Assembly: GCA_019423445.1 (NCBI GenBank)
Contig: JAHZBJ010000106.1
Span: forward strand, 1-6,865
Length of the DNA stretch: 6,865 bases
Direction: 5' to 3'
Source: Oscillospiraceae bacterium
Lineage (GTDB): Bacteria; Bacillota; Clostridia; Oscillospirales; Ruminococcaceae
Of the stretch, positions 1-4,166 are shown piece after piece. Each line of letters starts with the position of its first letter. Position 1 is the first letter of the stretch. The translations under genes and the position numbers were made by a program. The notes under the pieces were generated by a model, which saw only the letters and a list, made by a program, of their open reading frames with translations, was not told where the DNA came from and did not search any database.

Positions 1-136
1 GTATATCGCGAAGCTTCTGAAACCCCTGGGGGTGAAGGTGACCCGGCTGGCCTATGGCATCCCCGTGGGGGGAAACCTGGAATACGCCGACGAGGTGACC
101 CTTTACCGGGCCCTCAGCGGCCGCAGCGAGATATGA
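1..136 (+). CDS. recR: Recombination protein RecR, C-terminal fragment
   Basis: Only the last 44 residues are in the window; the gene begins upstream. RecR is a Toprim-domain, zinc-finger protein that works with RecO (and RecF) in the cytoplasm to load RecA onto single-stranded gaps during recombinational repair. The visible end reads through a segment containing AYGIPVGGNLEYADEVTLYR and finishes RALSGRSEI, which matches the very conserved RecR C-terminus (consensus about GIPVGGDLEYADEVTL). The reading frame starts at base 2 and stops with TGA at 134-136. A terminator follows about 50 bp later, so this gene ends its transcription unit. In many Firmicutes recR lies behind dnaX and a YbaB-type gene, but those would be outside the window. 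Identification rests on the conserved tail alone and is still quite secure. Confidence 0.93.
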   Translation, partial: YIAKLLKPLGVKVTRLAYGIPVGGNLEYADEVTLYRALSGRSEI

Positions 137-188
137 CCCCTGTTTTGTGAAGAAAATGATAGGGACGCTCCTGTGGGAGCGCCCGGGA

Positions 189-232
189 AGCGAGAGCCGT
201 TGCCCGTCAGGGCGGCGGCTCTCGCTGTTTTT
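189..232 (+). terminator. Rho-independent terminator after recR
   Basis: AGCGAGAGCCG (189-199) pairs perfectly with CGGCTCTCGCT (216-226). An inner GCCC/GGGC stem (202-205 with 210-213) closes a GTCA loop. A T-run (228-232) follows the stem. An 11-bp GC-rich stem plus T-run is a strong intrinsic terminator, and it separates recR from the next unit. Confidence 0.92.
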
Positions 233-338
233 CTGCCCTGGGAAGGTGGGGATGGAACTGGTTTTGTGGGTGATTCCTTCAACTTTTCGTCGTATTTCTA
301 GTAAAATCACAATAAAAAGAGGCTGTTTCTTGAAGATA

Positions 339-383
339 TTACAAATTGTAACAAAAGTACTTGATTTTGGTTACAAGTTGTAA
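339..383. promoter_or_regulatory. Pair of identical-form 13-bp dyads, probable operator
   Basis: Two perfect odd-centred palindromes are present: TTACAAATTGTAA at 339-351 and TTACAAGTTGTAA at 371-383. They differ only at the central base. Their centres (345 and 377) are 32 bp apart, close to three helical turns, so two dimers would sit on the same DNA face. Each is preceded by TTGA 9-10 bp upstream (330 and 361), so the block looks like an imperfect tandem copy of about 31 bp. As RNA the dyads would leave only a 1-nt loop, which favours a DNA-binding site. The right dyad falls between the candidate -35 and -10 of the surface-protein gene, the usual place for a repressor. TACA...TGTA half-sites recall operators of the BlaI/MecI/CopY and MarR families, but the spacing does not match a site I can name. 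The binding protein is unknown; the XRE protein encoded at 1601-1942 is a candidate. Confidence 0.75.
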
Positions 384-389
384 TAAACT
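361..389 (+). promoter_or_regulatory. Candidate promoter of the surface-protein gene
   Basis: A -35-like TTGATT (361-366) and a -10-like TAAACT (384-389) are 17 bp apart, each matching 4 of 6 consensus bases. The right-hand dyad fills most of the spacer. A competing candidate is the better -10 TAAAAT at 302-307, with a poor -35 near 278-284; in that case both dyads would lie downstream of the start as a roadblock. The sequence alone does not decide between them. Confidence 0.45.
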
Positions 390-457
390 GAACACAGGGA
401 AGGGGAGATGGAGAGCCCCAGCCCGTAAGATTAAAATTTAAATGGAGGAAAACGAAC

Positions 458-1501
458 ATGAAAAAGGTTCTGGCTCTTGTGCTGGCTGTCATGATGCTGA
501 GCACCATGGCGTTTGCCGCTGATATCGTCATTTCTACCGATGGTAGTAAAACCGAGGATGTTATCAGTGGCGACAGCAACACCGTTAGCATTACTCAGGG
601 CACCTACCAACCCGGCGATAAGATTTATATCTATCGGGATTCTTCTTATGAGGAGCCCGAGGAGGGCGATGTTATCAAGGCCATTAATTCTGACAACTAC
701 TCCATTACCAAGGAGAAGTACGAGGAAGGCCGCTCTCTGGTTGAAGATGTCTATTTCGATGATGACAACGCCCAGGTCGTTATCGAACTGGCGGAGAACG
801 ACAACCTCACCGCCAACAAGTCCCTGGATATGTCCTTCGTCCTGAAGGGCAAAGGCCGCGGCACTACTGATGTGACCGTTGAGATCAGCGGCACTGTTGG
901 CTATGGCCTCTATAAGAACGCCTTCATCATCGAAGATACCGATGAGGTTCGGTGTGATGGCGACATTGATGCAGTTATTAGTGATAGCAAAAATTTCTAT
1001 GAGGTCGTAAAGACTGACGATGGCCCCGCCTACGGCGAACTGGAGTTCACCACCAACAACCCCGATGTTGACGTTGTTGTCCGCGTCTATGACGGCGACA
1101 AGCTGTATCTGTACAACGACACCAAGGCCGACAAGGATATCCTGAAGGCTTATGCCGACAGTGATGCCGACCTGTCCTTCCTGAATTTCCCCGGCGACAC
1201 CACCTTCAACAGCACCGCTACCCTCTATATGTACATGGACGAGGATTCCTTCGTCTATGAGCTGAAGAACGGCAAGCTGGTTGAGAGCAACGCCAAGTGG
1301 AGCGAGGATGATGGTTGCTTCGTCCTGAAGGCCCGCACCCTGGGCAACTATGTCTTCTCCGATGTGGAGCTGGACGTCACCGAGGATGTGGATGACACCG
1401 TCAGCAACCCCGACACCGGCGCTAACGACGTTGTTGGCATCGCCGCTGCTCTGGGCGCTGTGGCCCTGGTCTCCGCTGCCGCTGTTTCCCTGAAGAAATA
1501 A
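458..1501 (+). CDS. Secreted acidic protein with C-terminal NPDTG sorting signal, function unknown
   Basis: A 347-residue protein probably exported by Sec and fixed to the cell wall by a sortase. Residues 1-20 form a signal peptide (KK, hydrophobic core, likely cut after AFA). The C-terminus has NPDTG at 317-321, a hydrophobic stretch at about 325-345 and a final KK, the layout of a sortase substrate. NPxTG is a variant of LPxTG used by some Clostridia. The mature part is very rich in Asp and Glu and looks like a beta-rich extracellular domain; I recognise no enzyme motif. The segment LGNYVFSD near residue 300 resembles the region before the anchor in other surface proteins of gut Clostridia, as I recall. 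Two cysteines (C166, C287) could form a disulfide. The start is secured by GGAGG 9 nt upstream. Codon choice favours GTT and GAT more than the GC-rich neighbours, which could reflect high expression or separate ancestry. It could be a structural, adhesive or metal-binding protein; the role is not known. Confidence 0.88.
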   Translation: MKKVLALVLAVMMLSTMAFAADIVISTDGSKTEDVISGDSNTVSITQGTYQPGDKIYIYRDSSYEEPEEGDVIKAINSDNYSITKEKYEEGRSLVEDVYFDDDNAQVVIELAENDNLTANKSLDMSFVLKGKGRGTTDVTVEISGTVGYGLYKNAFIIEDTDEVRCDGDIDAVISDSKNFYEVVKTDDGPAYGELEFTTNNPDVDVVVRVYDGDKLYLYNDTKADKDILKAYADSDADLSFLNFPGDTTFNSTATLYMYMDEDSFVYELKNGKLVESNAKWSEDDGCFVLKARTLGNYVFSDVELDVTEDVDDTVSNPDTGANDVVGIAAALGAVALVSAAAVSLKK

Positions 1502-1542
1502 GTTAACCTTATCTCTCTAAGGAACTAGGCCGAAAGGCTGAA

Positions 1543-1578
1543 ATATCCCCGCCCCTGTTCTCCGGGGGGCGGGGATAT
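1543..1578 (+). terminator. 13-bp GC-rich hairpin without a T-run
   Basis: ATATCCCCGCCCC (1543-1555) pairs perfectly with GGGGCGGGGATAT (1566-1578) around a 10-nt loop. No T-run follows (CCTACAC), so it is not a standard intrinsic terminator. It ends 7 nt before the ribosome site AAGGAGG (1586-1592) of the XRE gene. Two smaller hairpins precede it: CCTTA/TAAGG near 1507-1522, and GCC-GAAA-GGC near 1529-1538. It may protect the 3' end of the abundant surface-protein mRNA, cause partial termination, or influence translation of the XRE gene. Confidence 0.6.
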
Positions 1579-1600
1579 CCTACACAAGGAGGGCGCCCCT

Positions 1601-1942
1601 ATGCGAGGAGATCGTCTGGCAAAGCTGCGCCAGGAGAGAGGCCTTTCCCAGCGGGAGCTGGGGGAGATCGTCTCGGTCAGCGGCTACACAATTTCATCCT
1701 ATGAGCTGAGCCGCAGCGATCCCAGCGACGACATCAAGATGCGCCTGGCGGTGTACTTCGATGTGTCCCTGGATTACCTGGCGGGTCTTATCGACGAGCC
1801 GATGTCCTACCGAAGGGACGTTGGCGTGGTAGCCCTGCCCCGGCATTTTACCGAAAGTCAAAAAGAGTTGCTGTGCGCTTTCCTTCATTCCCTGGAGCCG
1901 GAACCTCAAGGGGAAACGGCCCAGGTGCGGAAAACCAGCTGA
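1601..1942 (+). CDS. XRE-family helix-turn-helix transcriptional regulator
   Basis: A 113-residue DNA-binding protein. Residues 5-63 are a classic Cro/C1-type (HTH_3) domain. RLAKLRQERGLSQRELGEIV supplies helices 1 and 2, SVSGYTISSYELSRSDPS supplies the recognition helix and the turn after it, and AVYFDVSLDYLAGL is the typical closing motif of this family. The remaining 50 residues (about 64-113) are short and polar, with FTESQKELLCAFLHSLE likely helical, perhaps for dimerisation; there is no peptidase or ligand domain. The start is fixed by AAGGAGG 8 nt upstream. I see no strong promoter in the 100 bp before it, so it is probably transcribed by read-through from the surface-protein gene past the hairpin at 1543-1578. 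That places it where an autoregulatory repressor of the upstream unit might be found. The target is not shown by the sequence; such proteins also regulate distant or prophage genes. The family assignment is secure, the role is inferred. Confidence 0.92.
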   Translation: MRGDRLAKLRQERGLSQRELGEIVSVSGYTISSYELSRSDPSDDIKMRLAVYFDVSLDYLAGLIDEPMSYRRDVGVVALPRHFTESQKELLCAFLHSLEPEPQGETAQVRKTS

Positions 1943-2038
1943 CAACACCACCATGTGTGTTGCAATAATGTCCCGGCAGGGTTGCGAGTACCCCTGTCTG
2001 GGGACGCCGGCGTCTTGCTCCACCAGGCCGCCGGGCCG
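1943..2038 (+). other. GC-rich 3' untranslated stretch with several small hairpins
   Basis: Between the XRE stop codon and its terminator there are CAACAC/GTGTTG (1943-1948 with 1957-1962), CCCC-TGTCT-GGGG (about 1991-2003) and the 12-bp palindrome GACGCCGGCGTC (2003-2014). No coding frame here has a ribosome site or recognisable product. It is most simply a structured 3' UTR. A small RNA released from it and sharing the terminator at 2039-2068 is possible, but no promoter points to one. Confidence 0.4.
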
Positions 2039-2068
2039 AAAAAAGAACGGCAGATGCCGTTCTTTTTT
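2039..2068. terminator. Bidirectional Rho-independent terminator after the XRE gene
   Basis: The stem is GAACGGC (2045-2051) with GCCGTTC (2056-2062). It is flanked by six A upstream (2039-2044) and six T downstream (2063-2068), so the whole 14+14 nt repeat is perfectly complementary. A-run plus T-run makes it work in either direction in principle, though no minus-strand gene ends here. Confidence 0.93.
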
Positions 2069-2125
2069 CTTTTCCCCCTTTCCTCTGGCCAGATGATGGT
2101 AATATTTCCTCCAAGAAGTTTGCAT

Positions 2126-2154
2126 AGCATTGTCCCCCGGGAATGGTTTATAAT
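2126..2154 (+). promoter_or_regulatory. Promoter of the DUF6514-like gene
   Basis: A perfect -10 TATAAT lies at 2149-2154. The base-paired position for a -35 (2126-2131, AGCATT, 17-bp spacing) is far from consensus, so the promoter may be weak or need an activator. The predicted start is near 2161, giving an mRNA leader of about 64 nt. That leader contains a small hairpin (GCCTC 2170-2174 with GAGGC 2179-2183) and the ribosome site. Confidence 0.65.
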
Positions 2155-2224
2155 TTGTTCATAGACCCCGCCTCAGGGGAGGCAACTACAGACAAATCTG
2201 AAAGAGAAACGGTGGTAAATTGCT

Positions 2225-2488
2225 ATGGAACTTGCATCTCTGCACACGCTGGCCCGAACCGAAGAAGGCTGCCCTTTGTGGCTTACATATAAACTGCTGC
2301 GCTCCCGCAAGGATCGTTATGGGATCCTGTGCTATGTGGAAGGGGTGGACTATGCCCACAGCCCTCATAGCATTGCCGCGGTGGAGGATTTGTGCGCCTG
2401 CCGGGAACAGGCCGAAGCCCTGATGGGGCGGTTGGCCCGGCACCAGGTGGCCCCGGCGCATTTGGTGGACCTGATCTGGGAGATCTAA
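2225..2488 (+). CDS. Small DUF6514-like protein
   Basis: An 87-residue cytoplasmic protein with no signal peptide or membrane segment. The N-terminal half (about residues 19-45, with the short stretch YGILCYVEG) looks like two beta strands. The C-terminal half contains IAAVEDLCACREQAEALMGR followed by LARHQVAPAHLVDLIWEI, probably two helices ending in the typical 'P-x-H-L-x-D' segment. This order (a Tyr-Gly-Ile strand, a short charged region, 'V.D....RE....L...L....V.P.HL.D.I') fits the DUF6514 proteins common in Clostridia, whose function is unknown; the match is from memory. The start at 2225 uses GGTGG (2211-2215) as a modest ribosome site 9 nt away. It forms its own unit, and no clear terminator follows before the next promoter. 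Three cysteines are present (C16, C36 and the C of DLCAC region holds two more), with no metal-site pattern I can name. Confidence 0.75.
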   Translation: MELASLHTLARTEEGCPLWLTYKLLRSRKDRYGILCYVEGVDYAHSPHSIAAVEDLCACREQAEALMGRLARHQVAPAHLVDLIWEI

Positions 2489-2521
2489 AAAGCCGGCCGT
2501 TCTGAATCGTGAGGAAAACGG

Positions 2522-2550
2522 TGGAAAAAAGAAAAAATATGTGATATGAT
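2522..2550 (+). promoter_or_regulatory. Extended -10 promoter of the SpoIID-domain gene
   Basis: The -10 TATGAT (2545-2550) is preceded by TGA (2542-2544), giving the extended TGn form. The -35 TGGAAA (2522-2527) lies 17 bp upstream and matches 4 of 6 bases. Transcription would start near 2557, leaving an unusually long leader of about 170 nt before the ATG at 2728. Confidence 0.75.
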
Positions 2551-2556
2551 AGTCCG

Positions 2557-2727
2557 GTATGAGGTGTGTCCGAAACACAGAATACCCAGTATTTCAGGGG
2601 GCTCCGCTAAGTCTTGGGAACCCCCTGACACAGGCTGTGGGATTTCTCGGGGCAGTCCGCCCTTTGCGCTGGCGGCTCCCGTGTTCAGACAGGCCTGAGA
2701 GTAATCCTGAGAAGGGAGAGGTGCCGG
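2557..2727 (+). promoter_or_regulatory. Long structured 5' leader of the SpoIID-domain gene, possible cis-regulatory RNA
   Basis: This 171-nt stretch lies between promoter and start codon and has no coding sense. Directly visible pairings are listed here. AATAC-CCA-GTATT spans 2581-2593. TCAGGGGG (2594-2601) pairs with CCCCCTGA (2621-2628), with inner TCC/GGA. CACAG (2576-2580) pairs with CTGTG (2635-2639), enclosing both as a compact three-way junction. TGTGT (2565-2569) can instead pair with ACACA (2575-2579) and break that junction. Further down, CCGCC/GGCGG (2657-2661 with 2671-2675) extends through AG/CT and GGG/CCC to 2650-2680. CTCCC (2676-2680) in that stem is complementary to GGGAG (2714-2718) in the ribosome site. 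CCTGAGA occurs twice (2694-2700, 2706-2712), and either copy can pair with TCTCGGG (2645-2651). It does not match any riboswitch class I know; regulation is inferred from the competing pairings only. Confidence 0.5.
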
Positions 2728-4071
2728 ATGACTGTCTGGACCAAGAGTGTCTGGAAAGCCTTGGCTGCTGTTGTAATGGCGGCAGCCCTGGCTGGCTGTG
2801 CTCTGCAGTCCGGCAAGGTCCCGGCCCAGGCGCCTTTGGCCTCTGGCGGGGGCGTGTTGGTCTCCACCCAGGCGGAGGAGCCGGGGGAGAATTCCCAGAC
2901 CGACGCTTCGGAGGGAAGTTCTTCCCAGCCCCCGGAGGAAGAAAGCTCCCAGAGTTCTGCAGAGTCTGCCGCCTCATCCTCTGCTTCCAGTGCTCCATCC
3001 TCCTCTTCCGGGTCCCAGGAGGTTTCTTCCGCCCCGGAGCAGACGGCTTCCCAGCCGGAGTCCCAGGAGCAGTCGAAGCCCCAGGAGCAGCCGGAGAAAG
3101 AAGAACAGGAAGAAGAACCGGAGGAGGAACCCGAAGAAGAGCCGGAGGAAGAACCGGAAGAGGAACCCAATCCGGTAAAACCCAGCCCAGCCCCGCCAGC
3201 ACCGGAAACCCCTGCAGAGGAACCGGAAGATGAACCAGCGAAACCGGAGGAGGAACCGGAGGAACCGGAAGACTCCGGTACTTCGGAGAATTCCCAGTGG
3301 GGGAAGCTGTCGGTAAAGATGAACGGTTCTTCCGTTACCGGAGATGCGGTGGAGATTGTAGCCCAAATCGTCCAGAACGAGGTAGGGTCATCCTATCCTG
3401 ACGAGGCGGTGAAGGCTCAGGCCGTTGCAGCGTATACCTTTGTTCGGTATCACAATCTCTCCGGGTCCTCTCCCTCAGTGAGCGGCAGAACGCCCAGCTC
3501 CCGGATTCTCCAGCTGGTAGAAGAGGTGGACGGTCAGGTGATCACCTACGGTGGGAAGCCTATCCTGGCTTCCTACAGCGCCATGTGCGCCGGCCAGACC
3601 GCCTCTTCAAAAAGCGTGTGGGGGACAAGTCTTCCCTATTTGACCCCGGTGGAAAGCGAAGGAGACCAATACGAGTCCAAGTATGAGGTCACCACTACCA
3701 TTTCCGCCAGTCAGGTGCGCCAGAAGCTGGAAAAGGCCCTGGATGTAACTTTGGATCCGGAGGACCCGGACAGTTGGCTGGAGATCCTCTCCACCTGGGA
3801 CGACGGGCTGTATGTACAGGAAGTGCGTGTCGGCGGGGCCCAAGGAGTGGTGACCACAGGGCGGAATCTTCGGGAAAATATCCTGGGATTGCGCTCGACG
3901 GCCTTTGAGGTGCAGTATGATCCTGGCGCGGACGCCTTTGACTTTACCACCTGGGGCTACGGCCACGGAGTAGGGATGAGCCAGGTAGGAGCGAAATACT
4001 ACGCCCAGGAGGGCTGGAGCTATGTGGATATCCTGGAGCATTACTACTCCGGCGCTTCGGTGGAAGGATAA
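2728..4071 (+). CDS. SpoIID/LytB-domain lipoprotein, probable peptidoglycan lytic transglycosylase
   Basis: A 447-residue exported protein. Residues 1-24 form a lipoprotein signal with lipobox L21-A-G-C24, so the mature protein is likely lipid-anchored outside the membrane. Residues about 50-110 are Ser-rich and 112-185 are Glu/Pro-rich, a long flexible spacer. The catalytic part begins near W191 and is a SpoIID/LytB domain. QNEVGSSYPDEAVKAQAVAA covers 216-235, with E218 at the position of the family's catalytic glutamate. SYSAMCAGQTASSKSVWG follows from 282, and YGHGVGMSQVGA ends at 422, the family's hallmark C-terminal motif. SpoIID cleaves denuded glycan strands during spore engulfment. 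This copy has a spacer and lipid anchor and no sporulation neighbours, so it may instead remodel vegetative wall; either is possible. The start is set by the purine-rich site ending GGAGAGG (2715-2721), 6 nt upstream. It has its own promoter, structured leader and terminator, so it is a single-gene unit. Confidence 0.9.
   Translation: MTVWTKSVWKALAAVVMAAALAGCALQSGKVPAQAPLASGGGVLVSTQAEEPGENSQTDASEGSSSQPPEEESSQSSAESAASSSASSAPSSSSGSQEVSSAPEQTASQPESQEQSKPQEQPEKEEQEEEPEEEPEEEPEEEPEEEPNPVKPSPAPPAPETPAEEPEDEPAKPEEEPEEPEDSGTSENSQWGKLSVKMNGSSVTGDAVEIVAQIVQNEVGSSYPDEAVKAQAVAAYTFVRYHNLSGSSPSVSGRTPSSRILQLVEEVDGQVITYGGKPILASYSAMCAGQTASSKSVWGTSLPYLTPVESEGDQYESKYEVTTTISASQVRQKLEKALDVTLDPEDPDSWLEILSTWDDGLYVQEVRVGGAQGVVTTGRNLRENILGLRSTAFEVQYDPGADAFDFTTWGYGHGVGMSQVGAKYYAQEGWSYVDILEHYYSGASVEG
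3109..3168 (+). repeat. Five in-frame 12-nt repeats coding for EEEP
   Basis: Residues 128-147 of the SpoIID-domain lipoprotein are five consecutive EEEP units with varying GAA/GAG and CCG/CCC codons. Imperfect copies continue to about residue 185. Such repeats can change number by slippage without breaking the frame, altering the length of the acidic, proline-stiffened spacer between membrane anchor and catalytic domain. The synonymous differences show the present copies are not very recent duplicates. Confidence 0.9.
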
Positions 4072-4083
4072 CAGGTAAAAAAG

Positions 4084-4112
4084 GCGGGGGCCGTTGTGCT
4101 CCCGCTGTTTTT
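4084..4112 (+). terminator. Rho-independent terminator after the SpoIID-domain gene
   Basis: GCGGGGGC (4084-4091) pairs with GCTCCCGC (4098-4105), with one G-U pair and a 6-nt loop. T, G and then five T (4108-4112) follow. It lies 12 bp after the stop codon. Its loop and right arm overlap the -35 region of the next promoter. Confidence 0.88.
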
Positions 4113-4122
4113 GTGGTATCAT
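4094..4122 (+). promoter_or_regulatory. Extended -10 promoter of the ABC-F gene, overlapping the preceding terminator
   Basis: TATCAT (4117-4122) is preceded by TGG (4114-4116), the extended -10 form. The -35 position 17 bp upstream is TTGTGC (4094-4099), with only three consensus bases, and lies inside the terminator loop and right arm. The expected start is near 4129, with a short leader of about 38 nt. No better promoter exists in the 54 bp between the terminator and the start codon. Confidence 0.55.
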
Positions 4123-4166
4123 ATGCTCGTTGTGTCTTATTACGGTATTTTGGAGGAACCCGTCTC

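Larger units (their letters stand above)
137..457. other. Intergenic region between recR and the surface-protein gene
   Basis: This 321-bp stretch has no convincing gene; the short open frame from 147 has no ribosome site and no recognisable product. In order it holds a small hairpin (166-171 with 176-181, loop TGTG), the recR terminator (189-232), an AT-rich stretch with a possible -10 TAAAAT at 302-307, the two 13-bp dyads at 339-351 and 371-383, a second promoter candidate at 361-389, and a purine-rich untranslated leader. The leader ends in the ribosome site GGAGG at 444-448, 9 nt before the ATG at 458. The second half is much more AT-rich than the flanking coding DNA, as expected of a regulated promoter region. 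Confidence 0.7.

Noticed and set aside
147..383. 78-residue open frame between recR and the surface-protein gene
   Set aside because: It crosses the recR terminator and the dyad operators, has no ribosome site and no recognisable sequence.
339..383. Reading the two dyads as PerR, Fur, Zur or CopY boxes
   Set aside because: Half-site sequence and spacing (6-1-6 TTACAA/TTGTAA) differ from the 7-1-7 Fur-type boxes and from TACA-N2-TGTA cop boxes.
2645..2720. Possible TPP riboswitch, because of TCTCGGGG, CTGAGA and GAAGGGAG elements
   Set aside because: The order and spacing of the conserved thi-box elements and the required 3' hairpin are missing, and the gene has no link to thiamine.
2559..2727. 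Coding start at the ATG at 2559 for a peptide in the leader
   Set aside because: It has no Shine-Dalgarno, lies almost on the transcription start, and the frame runs into a wrong frame of the SpoIID-domain gene.
2594..3366. Long open frames on the minus strand and in other frames opposite the SpoIID-domain gene
   Set aside because: They come from the low-complexity Ser and Glu/Pro codons read in other frames, giving Ser-Gly or Arg-rich nonsense. The + frame has a lipobox and conserved catalytic motifs.
4113..4166. Longer ABC-F protein starting at the GTG at 4113
   Set aside because: No ribosome site precedes it, it overlaps the promoter -10, and the family begins at the ATG at 4167 behind a good GGAGG.
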